The translations under genes and the position numbers were made by a program. Below, one piece after another: positions 22,401 through 36,419 of a stretch of 64,000 nt of DNA. A model generated the notes under the pieces. The model saw only the letters and a list, made by a program, of their open reading frames with translations, made no database searches and was not told the DNA's origin. The first letter of the stretch is position 1, and the number at the start of each line of letters is the position of its first letter. Source of the DNA: Rallus limicola. Lineage: Eukaryota; Chordata; Aves; Gruiformes; Rallidae. The stretch is from the NCBI GenBank assembly GCA_022605955.1, contig JAKCOZ010000002.1, forward strand, positions 70,288,783 to 70,352,782, given 5' to 3'.

Positions 22401-24802
22401 AGACCTCCAGAATGCCCTTACCAATTATTCTACTTCAAAATTGCCTCATCATCATTCTTTTGCTACTCTTCCTACATGACAAATTTCCTTTCTGCCTCTC
22501 TGACATTATCCCCTCACAGGCTTTTGCATTATTGCTCTCTTCTCTGTAGACACCCCTGCCCTCCCTTCACACTCCCACTTGAAACTCATGACTCTTTATA
22601 GGTTCACTTACTGCACGGCTGGATTAGGTCCCTGCTGACCTGTTGACCAACTATCTCTTTTATACTAACTAGTTAATGAATTTCCCTCAAATCATTGCTT
22701 AAAGCATCCCCCCCCCCCCACCCCACCTGCAAACACACAGACATAAAGACTTTCAAATTTAACCTCTATAACAGCTCAAAAATTTCCTCATCACCTTGGG
22801 TTTGGGCTGTCAGTTTTTAACGTGCCTGAGCTATTTTGCTTGTGTATGACCTACATTGCAAGGTCTTCAGGGTAAGCTTTGTGTCCTCTTACTTGTTTGT
22901 ACAGTGGTAAGAACACATTCACCACTCAGTCAATAATACAGTACCTAATAAAATATATCTGTTTTTTATCACCACAGCTCTAATCTTCAGGGGACTTGGC
23001 AGGGGGGATGAAAAGAGAGAATTTGCTGGTTTAGAAATCACTGCATTTACAACCTGAGTGATGTAAGAAATCCTGTTTCCCCAGCACAGGTTCTTAATTT
23101 TCCTCTTTGTATCTCAATTATATTCAGTATTTTTATAGGTAATGTATTACCCTCTAGTCTCATGTAGATGTTGAGGCAACTACCTTTCATATTCCTTCAA
23201 ACTTATTTCTACTCACATTAAAAAATAATTTGGCCCATTACCTTCAGAGCTGTGCTGAAGCCTTACAATTAACCCTGAAACTGGATGAATTAACTTTATG
23301 TTTTATTATAACCTTATACTCGAACTCCATTTACTCAGCTTCATTATTTTCCCATCTCTGTTTCTTGAGAAGCCAGAAAACTTCCCATCAAGATTATTAA
23401 GGACAATTTTATGTTAATAAAAAGATTTGTCCTCTACACAACTTCAAACCAAAATGACCTAGCATGTTGCTGGGCTGTTCATTCCTCCACTCTAACTGTG
23501 CACCAGAGATAAAAGATGTTGTCCAGTGTTAATATGGTAACAGTATCCCCTTGGAACAGATTTTCTTCAAAGTTTTGACTTCAAAAGCAGATGCTTCACT
23601 ACAGAGTTTCCTTGTATGAAGTTTTAGAAAGAAGGTTATTTCTTTTTTATACAGGCACATCCCAGACATGTTATTCTGCAACTGAATTATTTACTCCAAA
23701 GTTAAATGATTCTCTACAGAACTGAAATTCGTCCTCATAGAATGAAAGCCTGCCAGGGTCCGGGAATAGAATGTGGTAGACCAGCATCTGGTGTAAATCA
23801 GGAAGCAGAAGCGCATGAGTGTGCAGTACAAGATTATCAGCTCCAGACTGAAGATGGAAAGACACCTTTCTTCTACATCTTTCACACTTGTACGTCATGT
23901 ACTTAAGATTTAAATCCTCTAAGATAGGGTATAAGCTGCATAAGGGAATACAAGTCATCAAAAAGTTTCATCTTCTGGCTTCTGAATTACAGTCTGCTCA
24001 TGAATACACCAGATCAGGGTTTAATTACAGAGTATTCATTTGTTATTCATTAAATTTAGGCTGAATATTTCTAAAAAAGAGTGAGGAATACTGAAGACCT
24101 GTTTTCATGTATCTAACCCCTTTGATTGGGTTTTGTATAGCAAAATGACAAAAAAGTTATGTATTTCTATAAATTTCCTTGAAACTCAAGAAAGTCTTGA
24201 AGACTATTTATCTGTATGATACAGATAGCTAAGTTAACCCCATCTGGAACAGTTATTATTTTACTAGGCAACATTGTACTCTAGTCACCCTTTTAATCAT
24301 CTATTAAGGAGAAGTGCTGTCACCATGGTTCATCTCATACCTATTCTATTCATAAGTGATAGAAGCTTGAACTCTGTAAATCAGCTCACAAAAAGGAGAG
24401 ACTGATAATAGGCAGGCATAGAGCAAGCATCTCTGCATAAGCTTTTTGTCATAACCCTTGTTGTCAAAGTTGTTCAATGAAACACATTCATGGCAACCCA
24501 GTAAATCTGCTTTATTTAAGCCCAAATATATGCCACATTTCAGCTCCTGAAGTTCAGTTATAGGATTGTGTTTCCTTTTTTCTCTGTATTTTCTGTGACT
24601 ACATCATCACTAATATCAGAAGATTCATGTATTTTTGTATAGTATATTAGGAAGGAAAAAAGCAAATCTGCTTAACTGCTTCCTCTGCAAAGTTCCTGTG
24701 TCTGACAACAAATGACATGGTATCTAAGACGTTTTGATGATTATGATAGTTAATTTAAATTGTGGATTCTGTTGTGCATCTTCATTTCACGGAAAAGCTT
24801 GG
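19458..24802. other. AT-rich sequence, nothing recognised
   Basis: About 5.3 kb without a supported gene. A run of 12 C followed by ACCCC is at 22,708-22,724. A minus-strand frame at 23,671-23,961 has a CERC motif but no family resemblance I can name. Confidence 0.5.
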
Positions 24803-25360
24803 TATATTGTGTTTGCATGTCAAGGGTTTGGTAGTAGCACTATACAGAGGCCTCCTGTGAGGACCTGATAGAAACTTTCAAGACAAACCCACCAATGGCC
24901 AAGGGCAAAATGATCAGCAACAATGGTAGCACCTCTGAGATAATATATTTAAGAAGGGGGAAAAAAAACCCATCAGGAGCAATTGCAGCCAGAGAGAGAA
25001 GTGAGAATATGTGGGAGGAATAGTTTTACAGACACCAAGGTCAGTGAAGAAGGAAAAGGAGGGGCAGGAGATGTTCCAGGTGTCAGAGATTGTGCTGCAG
25101 CCTGTGGAGAAGCCTGTGCTAGAGTAGGTTCCTGGCAGGACCTCTGGATCATTGGAGAGAGGAACCACTCTGGAACAGGATTTCTAGGAGGACTTGTGAG
25201 TTTGATTTGACCATGACAGTAACTGGTGAATTATGTCTCCTTGTGCTTATCTTGAACCATGAGCTTTTCATTATATTTTCTCTCCCCAGTGCAGCTGAGT
25301 AGTAGTGATAGAGTAGCTTTTGTGGGCACCTAGAGTTCAGCTGGGGTCAACCCACCAAAC
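24803..25360 (+). mobile_element. LTR, type-1 avian ERV LTR, internally shortened
   Basis: It starts TATATTGTGTTTGCATGTCA, matching the start of the LTR at 7,373 (reversed), and ends GGGCACCTAGAGTTCAGCTG then GGGTCAACCCACC, matching the family 3' end. The length is 558 bp against about 1,013 bp for the 6.36-7.37 kb copy, so the middle is deleted. No primer-binding site or gag follows; it is a solo or fragmentary LTR. Confidence 0.75.
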
Positions 25361-28300
25361 TTGACTGGAAGAAACATCTCATTATTTGTACTTGTTCTGG
25401 TTTTCCTTTGTAGTGCTCAAGACAAAAAAAAAACCACAGGTGATGCAGGTAGTCTATATTTAAAAAGATTAGGTCAGTGGTTTTCTTCGCATCATGTTTT
25501 TGGGTCTACTTTTTCTAAAGATTCCATGGGTTTTTTGAGCTTGAACATCAAAATCTGTGCTAGTTCTAATACTGCTGCTAACAGATACCTTTGCCTTACT
25601 GACTGGCCCAGAGCAGATGAGAGACCATGGTTTAATTTGCTGCTGTTACGGTTCCAAGATCATAAATCCAGCTCATGTCTTAACCATCTGCGGCACGTAT
25701 ATATTGCTACTTACCAACCACAGGTACCAAGGTGCATTGAGAAGTTCTGGAGGATTTTGCATCCTCAGTTCAGGTAGGCACCTCTATCTGTTAGATGGCT
25801 TCAGTCCTGATTCCACCAAGAGGGAAATAACTTCAGTGTCACCAGTGATGTGTTCAGGTGAATATTCACAATATTGCACACCTAAGTGAAAGGCAAATCT
25901 ACAACTAGAAGAACTACTCTAGTACCCTAAGCAGCTAACATACCAATTCTGCATCTTTGCTGCTAATCTGTGCAATAAAAGCATGTCAAAAATATGTCAC
26001 ACAGTTCCTGGAAACTTGTCTTTTTTTCAAGACTGCAAACCCTCCAGAATGCTGCTAGGCATCATAAATGCACTCACTTCTGCACATGGATCGAAAATAT
26101 TCCAGAAGAAATGTAGTTTTTCCGGACAAATAGTAACAATGGGATGAAAATATATTTAACATTGACTATATGAAAGTTAGATCACCAATAAAAGTAGTAG
26201 ACTAAGAAATCCAGCCCTATACCAATCTGAATATTGTTGAGCTTTTCCAGTACTAAACAAGTGCTAATTGTTCTATAAACCAAAGCATTGACTTTTCCTT
26301 ATCACAGATATTTTACCTTATCACAGATATTTTTACTCCTGCAGTGGGAGAACCACTTTCCTCTCCTGTTTAGATTATCTTCTAAATAAATCTGGAATCT
26401 TTTCAGCATTGTATGTGTTTGGAACCAGATGGACTAAAGAGATTTAAATAATACCTCGGCGTTAAAGAAAAAGGTATTGATTCTCCATCTGAAATACCTT
26501 TGCTACTCTTCCCTTTCCACCAAGAGACTCTCCTCATACCATATAAAATCAAAATAAAAGTAAAAAAATCAGAGGTTGATTATCTCTTATTTTTTTCATG
26601 TTGTAGACTATTCTGTTAACTGAGGAAAAACAGAAAAAAAATTACCTTTAATCATACTGACAGTCAACAGATGCATTTTCTAGTGCTTTAATCTCTGGTG
26701 GTTCATCCATTCACTAAGTATAGCATTAAAGCATATTACCTGAACTATACAGTGACATAATTCCATAGATTAATACCATAATATAAGAGAAAGAAAAAGA
26801 TCTTAGTAAAAACTTTCATAAAGTTTCAGAGAGAGGGGATGTTGCTGAAGACTTAATCATATTATAAATTAACAATATGTACATGCATGACAAACTACGG
26901 ATCAAGGCAGGCAACTATAATTAGACATTTTGAAACTTTCTAATTGCAAGTTCTAAAGAACTGACAAAAGTCAAACATTAAATTCTAGCATAATAATTAG
27001 CCTCTTTTCCCAAAAACGTATCCTGAAAGACAGTCACACAATTACCATATTGTAAAGTAATAATGAAAAAAGTTAATACAGACTTGTAAACAGTGTTATT
27101 TGCATTTTTCCATTATGAATTTCATTCTGCAAATTAAATTATATATTTATATGTTAGTATAGACTATTTGAATTTATCGTATTAATTTGTTTATTAATAT
27201 TTTGGTACTTATATAAAATAAAATTAGGAATTAATTTCAGACCTAGATAGCTTCTGATAATGTTATGTTCCCCTATTTTTATTGGCAATATAGGGCAAGG
27301 TAGGACAAGGCAACGGAGAAAATTTTAAAAAAAAGAAGATGTCTTGTAGCAGTGAAATATCTCATTTGAGACATAGTACATTTCTCTTGGATACTATGAG
27401 AAAAAATAAAAAACCTAATTATATATTCAAAAAATATTGAAAAAGAAGGACATGAAGTTACTTCACCTTTATGCAATAGTTCATTGTTTACTATACACAT
27501 CTACTGGTGGAGTAATTTTTCAAACAACCTGAATATGTATTTTTCTTTTCCCCCAAAATGTAGTGATCTGGTAATTCAAAGGTGGGGCGGGGTTTCCTTC
27601 AACACTCCCCCGCCTCTTCTCCATCCTACTGACATCCCTGTTCTATTTTATGTAAAATATTTACATAGTCATTAAAATAGAAATGTAGCTTCTTTGTCCT
27701 AGTGGATCAACTGTTCATCTGGAAGATGAAACATGGATTACCATCTGCTGCTCAGCGAGACAGGATTTGGTGGTTTGGGTACAGCCTGGGTAGGTGGAAG
27801 ATGGATGTATTTATGAACCCACTGTTTGTAAAGGAAACTAAATGTGTTTCTCTGCTCAGCAACTTGATCGAGGTATATGATAATAAGGGAGTGCCTTTCT
27901 CCTGCTGAATTTAGCCAGGCCTAACCCACCACAATGACTCAAGATGTTTTCATAAGTACAGTTTTGCAGACTCTAAAATCTATTATGTTAAACATTTAAA
28001 AACCCTTTTTTGACTGCTTATATAAGCTCTGTTGTTGAGCTATGTCATGTAACCACTGAAAGATGACCTGTTGAATGAATATATTAATTTAATTTACAAA
28101 AGACCATCAGAAAGAAAATTAACAAGATGCTAAAGAAAAACCACCTCTCCACAGGCACTTGCTAAAAAATAATGCCAGCTTAGAGAAAAAGTGCAAAACC
28201 ACCAAGAACCAACTTGTTATGCAATGCTTTTGGTCATAGATTTTCCAAGATTCACCAAAAACTGGCATAAAACTGCAACTGGACATATTAGGTAAGGGTG

Positions 28301-30080
28301 ATCGATGCACAAAACACAGTAGCCCAGGGCCTGAGTGTTGGTGTATTTACTGAAACATTTTTCAGAATGACAGACAAAGCTGAGATAACTGTGATCTAGC
28401 AAGCACACGGTAACCACAACAGCAAAACCTGTGATATGACTTGAGCATATGTTATAGAAGACTGCCAGAGACATTGGGTGTCAGCATGGGACAAACACTA
28501 TACCACTGCTGTCTTCAATAATGAGGGGAAAACCACGGTGAATATGTTTACTGGGGCAAGAAATTCCACCATGGGATGATGAAACACAAAAGACTTAATA
28601 TCTACAAACTGGGATAAGGGGGATGGAGGGGTGCATAGAGGAAAATGAAAGTGGAGCTATACCATAGTCATAGCACTTTGAAACACAAATAAGTTCCTAT
28701 ATATGGGAGGTGTAATAATAAAAGAGCTGATATAGCCACCTCCAAAATTATTTGACATGGATCCTACCAAAAATGAAGTATTTGAGAGAAGAGAATACTT
28801 GATAACTTTATACTGAGAGTGTACAGGTACTAAAAGTATTCCTGCTCTTGACTCCCAGGTGTTGATGCAGGAATAGGAGACAGTGTTTGAACTTAGAGTA
28901 TCCCAAAAAAAATTCAGTTCTATTTGAGTAATTTTCATTCAGAACTTTTAAACTATTAATACTGCATCAGTCAACACAGCTATGTTTTACAAATTACTGA
29001 TAAAAATGAAAGAGCAGAACAGCAGTAAGTGAAATGGTGTTTATTGACAAATCTATTATTATTCTGGGACCTATCTCACCATTAATTTTCATATTAATAT
29101 TACACCACTTCTATTTAGCAATGAAAGAGCAGAAAATGGATTAGAATTCCTGTCCAAAATAAAGTTAAACTGATTAAAAAATCTGTCAGAAAACAAAAAA
29201 TAAGAAAACCCAGTATTAATCCCCATAGAAGAACTCCCAGAGGCACTTTTCAAATTCTCAAACACAGGTGGAGTTTTCAATTCTGATAATATGAAAATCC
29301 CAGAGAAATAGATTGATTATTTCAATATGAAACAGTATCTTCAGGCTTCCTTCTTATCTACTCTTCTGCAGCAGCAACTGAGCATCCAATGAGAAGAGAA
29401 ATGTTGTGATTTTCTCTTTCTAACATCATCAGTTTTAATTTTTTCTCTTATTATTATGTCTATTAGACCTTTCTATCAATGCTCAAAGGTGGCTTTCAAG
29501 CTATTGTTCACAAAGCTCCGAGTAAAACATTATGCTGTTCAAAACCTTTTAGCTCTACTGCCATTAGCTTCTATACTGAATTTCAGTATTCCTGGTAGAC
29601 AACTATATCTCTAATACTGCATCACAGTTCATGACATTTTTTTGCTGCAGATTGTATTAATAGAGTCACTGAAAGTGAAGGCTGGAAGACACTGACAGGG
29701 TTTATGGAAGAAGCACCCCATATATTGTCCATATTAAGTCAGCATCAGTTTTTTACCCAAGAACCTCTGCCAAGCTAAACTGTGGGTAACAGTTGAGAAA
29801 AAAAGAGGCACCTGAAGTTTTAAATGTTGTTGCTTGTGTTATCTGTACAGTGCTTTATGTCAATTATGGTCTCCAATTTCAGCTCTAAGAAAATGGATCA
29901 GTTGTAAGAGAAAAAAACCCAGAAAAATAATATAGATCACAGTATTGAGCTGTAGAAGAATGCCAATACAGTCAAGGAATAAAGGTAGCTCATATCTGCT
30001 CTCCATGAAAACTATACCTGTATCACCCAATCTTAGGGAGACCCACTGTGATAATGTGGCTGTTGAGCACCATGGATCAT
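25361..30080. other. AT-rich sequence, nothing recognised
   Basis: About 4.7 kb. Short frames are present but without protein-like features. The sequence is especially AT-rich around 26.9-27.3 kb. Confidence 0.5.
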
Positions 30081-30083
30081 CTC

Positions 30084-30195
30084 ACAGAATCATTGAATAC
30101 TTTGTGTTTGAAGGGACCTCAAACACCATCTAGTTTCAACCCCTCTGCCATGGGCAGGGACACCCTCCACTAGCCCAGGCTGCTCAAGGCCCCAA
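30084..30195 (-). mobile_element. Short CR1 LINE 3' end fragment
   Basis: TCACAGAATCATTGAATAC, then GAAGGGACCTCAAACACCAT and CATGGGCAGGGACACCCTCC, ending near AGGCTGCTCAAGGCCCC. This is the reversed CR1 3' end, about 110 bp. Confidence 0.85.
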
Positions 30196-33100
30196 GATTT
30201 ATTTCATCTACCACTTTTTCATCCTTCCTTAAGGACAGTAAATAGTTCTGTATGCTTGCAGCTGAAGGCAGTCTGAGCATCCCATGAGTCCAGTGGATGT
30301 GGTCTCCCAGGCTAAATGGGTTTAGCAACTGTTATATTCCCTTTGCTAGAAAATCCTCCAAAAACCGAATCAGACGTTGGCTGTGGACATCATGCAACAA
30401 AATCACACCAAATGTACTTCCTTACACTTATTTCCCGTTGTTCACCAGAAAGTGCTCCTGTTAAATGTGATTATACAATTTTCTTTCATCTACTGTGGCT
30501 AGACTGTGTCACAGGAAAACAAGCTGTTGACAAATCTAAGTTCTCGAACTATCCTTTTTCTTTCAAAATGGCTACAGCCCAGACTTAACGCAGCAACAAA
30601 CGATGCATGCTCCTCACTGTGTAAGACTGCCAAAACCTGACTCCAAGTACAGTCATGAGAAGTAGCAACTTCTGAAGAACAATACAGACTATTGTTCAAC
30701 ACAAAGGATAAAGAAGTTTACCTCTCTGACAGTTGTTCATGAGTCTGTTGGCCCTGTAAAGTAGGTACTCGCCCCTACTACTCCTAGAGGTAGCTAAGCT
30801 TATCTCCGGTACTGTGGAATGTTTTCAGAACCCCTTCATCAAATTCCAAAAGAAAGGAAGGAGATTATGGGAAAAAAAAGATTCTATATTGTCTAGGCCT
30901 AGATCAGCATGACAGAGAGTATGGGTGGAAAAGATTCAAAGAAGTTGGGTCACTTGGAGATGACCATATCATCTAAACTTACCACTTCATGGAGCATATA
31001 TTTGAAGAGGTACCTTTTGAAGACCACAGTGTAGAATGAAATGTCACAAGAACAAAACCCTTTTTTCCTGACTTTCAAAAACAAAAGCACCATTTCCTAC
31101 TTAACAGATCACATTTGAAGAAGCACATACCAAGCACCATTAAAAGTATATTTCAGACAAACGAAGAGTATATTGCTTTAAGTGTCCTGGTACGAAGTTG
31201 TTACCAACAGTTGCAGTATTAAACTGCATCATGTTGTTGAAAATGAAAAGGCTATAAATTAGGGAAAGGTATACACATCAACTTCCATATAAAAAAAGCA
31301 ACAGCTAATTTTGATAATGGTCTCAGGGAAAAACAAAGGGCTGTAAAGAAGGGCAGCAATCACTTTCAACTGCATACTTGATAGTATGAAGGCCCAAAAT
31401 ATACATGCAGGAACAATTTAAAATCTCACAGTGCATATTACTGAAAACAATAACTAGAGTTTCCAGTATGACTGATTGTCTTAAGCATACTGAGTCTGGC
31501 TGAGAAGGAAGTAATTTTCCCCGTAGCAGCATATTCTTTTGCCTTACTTTGATGCTAATGTGATATATTATATTCAGAAATGTTGAACACTCAGTAGTCT
31601 TCCCAGTTGACTCAACACTGAAATACATCTATGAAGACATATTATCAACATTGTCCATAAGGAAGCAGAATGTCTTCCAGCAATAATACATGGTATGCAA
31701 ACAGTTGTGGCTCTCTATGAATAAAATATCATTAAACAAAAAGGACAACTATAAAAGTCACAAAAAAATTAGATCTGATTCTCTTTCCTTGTCTGTTTCC
31801 TTTCTTTTTTCCTTCCCTTTTCCTCATCACTTTCTAACTTTCTTTATCTTTTCCCTATTTTTCTTTGATGTCCTTTTCTTTCACCTTGGAGTTTTTAATT
31901 TCTTAGATGAAGTGGTTTCTTTGGTGGGTAATGAAAGATGTATGTCTTTTGTCAGAATAATTATATATAATTAATGTAATTAAATGTAGTGACATGTCAT
32001 ATATATTGTTAAACTAAATAACAATTAATAGCTGGAGGAAAGCTTTGAAAACCATCTAATATGAAAAGTTTCTAGGATTATTCCTTTTAAGGGGTTTTCA
32101 TGAACCATCAGTTACTTTTAGTGCAAGGTTATAGAGTTAATGGTACAATTAAGTCATTTGAAGCACTGGTGAAACATCTCTCTCAAATTTTATTATAGAG
32201 AATACACATAACAGGCTGTATTGGAGGTCCTGCTGAGTTTAATTTGTTCTTTCATTCAGCATTAGAGCAAATATATCTCTCTACTTTCTTTAACCCATGT
32301 ACGTACCTTTGCCCCAAAAAGCCTCACAGTTACTTTTTAAGGCATGGCTTCTCAGCTTTTTTTTTTTTTAAAGTTCATTTCACTAGTACAGACACCAATG
32401 AAGTTTGATCATTTTATAATTCAACTTTTTATCTGACATTGAGCTCCAGTAAGTAGACATTCTCAGTAACATTAAATAACATGCAGTATCAGGTTCAGAG
32501 AAGCAAATATTGTGCAGTAGCATGAATTTATTGGTATTCTGAGTCACTTGTATTTCACTGTAATGAAATGCTATTGTATTCTGTAAGCTCCCTTAACCCT
32601 GCCTTTCTTCAGTATGTGTCTGACTGTGGTGTTATAATCTACATACTAAAACATCATAAGGATGCAAAAGTTAAATTAAATAGGGAATGTATACACTTTA
32701 TACCTAAAACTAAGTTCATCAAAGAGGACTTAAAACCCATCAAATCACAAATTAAGAGAACATTGTCAAATAGAGGAAACAGGACTGGCATACATTGTTT
32801 TGACTTAGAAGACTGAAAGGCAATGCCAAATATAGAAATGAGAGGAAATGAGACTTCAAAACTCTCAGTAAAACACCCGAAGAATTGGTAGGAACAATGT
32901 CAAAACACTGATTCAGCTGTGACAACAGCTCTTCACAGAGGGATGACATGTAAAGAAAACCAAAAGCAGTACCCCTACAGAGGTTAAAACACGGATGCCA
33001 GAATCTTCCCATCTCTACAGCTGTGGAATAAGACATAACCACTTCTATGCATGTCAAGGTCAAAATTTGTCTAGGTAAAATGGGACCCTGGTGTGTGTAG

Positions 33101-36100
33101 AAGTGCTCTAAACTCCTGACTTATGCCCAAAGATCATAGTCTGCCAAAGTACCCCATAGTGGCAGCAACTGTTGTTTGTAGCCACATCCTTCTTTACAGC
33201 ACCTACATGTAGGTCAGAGACTGGTGGCACACTCTCCAGGACAGAAGGCAACTAACCTGATTTTCATATCAATTTAGATGACCATAATGAAGCAAAGACA
33301 ATGGATTAAAATTTTTCCCTTGATATTTCTGTTTGTATCATTTTATAGTTGACTAAAGCAATGGAAAGTATTTCCCCTTCTACTCAGCAACATGGTTATA
33401 TAAATTGTGGGTGTGGTAGAGGTGAGCTTCTCAAGTTATTATTCAGTCTTGACTTTATCAGAGAATTCTCTCAGACTTAACAACTTGCCCTTCCTTAGAA
33501 GTAGGAAGGACAAGTACCTTGGTTGAACATTGTCTGTGTTTCTTTTAATTGCTTGCTGTGGGCATTATTTCTTAAACTTCTTTTAATATCTGTTGGCTGG
33601 GATTTCAAGGAGAACAATGGTGTCCAGAATACCCTTAAGGTACACAAGAAACCTATTAGAACCAAAGAAATGGGTCACTCTAAGTTTCTTCAGCATGAGC
33701 CAAATTCCCTGCCAGTGTAAGTGGGCATCTGCTCCATTTGCAGGTTGGATTAAATGACCTTTATGGAAGGGAATCTTTAGTTTTTATAAATCTGTGGTCC
33801 ATGAAACATTTTTTAACCAAAATAATGCCACTGCTTCTTCAAATTAAAATTTGTCTAGTTACATTTGATTTCAAGTCCTTAGGTGCAAAATGAATGAGTA
33901 AATTGCTATTTCTGGTTTAAACAACCATGTCTACATACATCTACATTTAGAGACCTAATTAATTCTGCTGACCAAAAGTATGTCTGTTGGCACATCAGGG
34001 TTCTAAGCAGTCAGACATAGATTTTGTGGATCACTTGGAAGAGCTGAACTGCCTAAATTGCACTGGGGTCATAGTTTAGCTGATTAAATGCTGATTTGGT
34101 TCTAGTCTCTGATTCCCAATATCACAGCAGCAAGCCAAATTCCTGCCAGATCTACATCACCATAATTCCAGTATGAAGTTAATACACTTTACCTTAGTAC
34201 TGACCTAGGTCAACATTTTTATAACTGGTTCGAGGAAGGACATCTTAATTAATTATACACAGATATTAAATCATTTTATGTTGTTATTGAATGTAACCCT
34301 GATTTTGTTTCATATTTTAAAATATATTACCTCTTTCTCTTCCTTCAAGGAGTCTGTTTTTCACAAACAGCTGATACAACATCTTGCCATTAGGAAGTAA
34401 TCTATCAGCACCTATGGCAAGATAAACACTGGATTAAAGACAAGTATAAATCTTTGCAGTACTGGAGTTTTCACATGGCACATGTGTCATGTAAATGTAT
34501 TTAGAACCACAGACCATCTGATCTGTGCTCAGTCTCCCATCAATTTCCTTGAGAACCTCACATGTAGATCAATTGATCTCTGCTATTACTACTGCAATCA
34601 TTTAACAGTATAACATGGCTGTGCGAACCAGTCATAATACCATAAAAATTAATAATTATAATTTATTTAAATATTATTTTTAAAAATGTCAACTCTTCCC
34701 ATGGTCCCCTAAAACACTGAGCAAAATACATAAGAACATGCATTGAATTGAAATAGATATGCTGCAATATGATAAACTGCAAGAGAAAGAAATAAACACT
34801 AACCAAAACCCCAAAATTCATTTCAATGATCCATAAAATTAATATACATCTAAAATATCGGATCTAAAGTATTGGTTATTTGTTTGTTTGGGAAATTTTG
34901 GAATGCAATGCAGTGTTGAATGCACACTAGAAACCAGAAGTCAATACACTGCAGACTAGTTCTTCCATTCATTGCAAACCAGTTGAGCCGAGTGTTCTGA
35001 AAAGGAATCCAATGCTGATACCAAATTAAATAACGTTTTATAGATCAGAGTTTTTACTGGATCAAGGAAATTTTACCTGGCCTTGGAAAAAATTCCACAG
35101 CTAGCTTGAATAACTAGTAGATACACTCACAACTAATAAATAAGCTCCATCACCTGTACAAAGTTGTTATCAGACAACTCACCTCTGGGTCTTTGAACTC
35201 CTGTCATCTGTTGATCTTCTACACATTTATCTCTTCTCTTTCCACTAAGTGGACCGTAGAAGAATTCCAGAACAGGCCCTGCATATATTTTAAAAGTCAT
35301 GATATTATTTTAATTTAGGCTTATTTTCTTTTTAAATTTGCATTGTTTAGAAGAGGGTTAATATTCTAAGCTGATAACTAGAAGTTTCAACACAGACAGA
35401 GCAATCACACAGAACTGATAAAAAATAAAATCTTAGTAAAAATCTCAACTTTCAACTTCATTTCCAAACCTCACAGACTAGCCTAAATCTATGTCAGGTC
35501 TTTTTTTTTTTTTTTTTTGGATGGAATGAAGGAACTAAAGATGAATGATTATGAATATAGAGCAATACTGTGTGGAAGAGAGTGAGGAACCGCACTGTCA
35601 TAAACCATTACTAAATCAGAATGCATCCTGCATAGGAAGCTCCCTAAGTAGCTCAGAACAGAGTAGCATAAATGCAAAAGGAATTCTATTTAAATAAAAA
35701 ATGCATTTCCTTCTGTATAATATGTGCAGATGTCAAATAACAGGAAGAGATAAAACAAAGTTATGCTATCCTTTTCTAGAATGGAAAAAAAAAATCGCAC
35801 TGCCTAGAATTATTAGAAAATATCTACTACCTCTCTTTTGGACTTTATAATCCTGTTCTCTGAAGTCTTACTCAGTTATTACAGCAGAATTACAGAGTTC
35901 TAGGGCTACCATAAACCAAGCTTTCCACATACTTCAGCCCTTTTTCCTGTCAAAAAGAAAAGTATACATTTGTCTGGGCATTCAGAACAGATTACTGGCA
36001 TTTTTAAATCCCAAAGAAACCAACACAAGGCATGCACAATAGAGCTAACAAAAGGTGTTAGATTCTCTTGGTATATACTGTTGGATACACACTTGCATAG

Positions 36101-36419
36101 TCTTTCTTGACTTTTCTTTGTTAAATATGACAGCTGAGTCAGATTTACAGTACTATAGAATCACAGGTTTAATTCTTTTTTTTTTCCCAGTAATTTGTTT
36201 ATGAGTTGAAGTACAGGATAGACAAGAATGAGAAAAAAAAACAGTCAACTGGTGAATTTCTCAGATAGGGAGAGTTCTCAAAAAAATTATGATTTAACTA
36301 TCATTCTAAAATATTGGTGCAATAGTATATAACACTGAAAGTTAAAGTTTCTTTAAGGACAAGACAGGAAGGGAAAAATATTTCCCTTTCATATTTAAAA
36401 AAAGTAACTGAAAAGAGGA
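30196..36419. other. AT-rich sequence, nothing firmly recognised
   Basis: About 6.2 kb without a supported gene. T-runs are at 32,357-32,369 (13 T) and 35,501-35,518 (18 T). A GGTTGGATTAAATGACCTTT stretch near 33,742 resembles the 3' tail of very old CR1/L3-type LINEs, but too little surrounds it to be sure. Confidence 0.45.

Noticed and set aside
23671..23961. Minus-strand frame with a CERC zinc-finger-like motif
   Set aside because: Only one CxxC pair, no partner cysteines at usual spacing, and no related exon nearby.
25361..25777. Open frame starting with a signal-peptide-like segment (MTGRNISLFVLVLVFLCSAQ)
   Set aside because: It begins exactly at the end of an LTR, the rest has no protein-like pattern or family resemblance, and there is no supporting splice or poly(A) context.
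28200..28560. Possible further ERV gene piece
   Set aside because: Slightly GC-richer with some open frame, but no motif that ties it to gag, pol or env.
31690..31974. Hydrophobic, Phe/Ser-rich 94-codon frame
   Set aside because: Produced by a pyrimidine-rich tract (about 31,780-31,890); composition bias, not a membrane protein.
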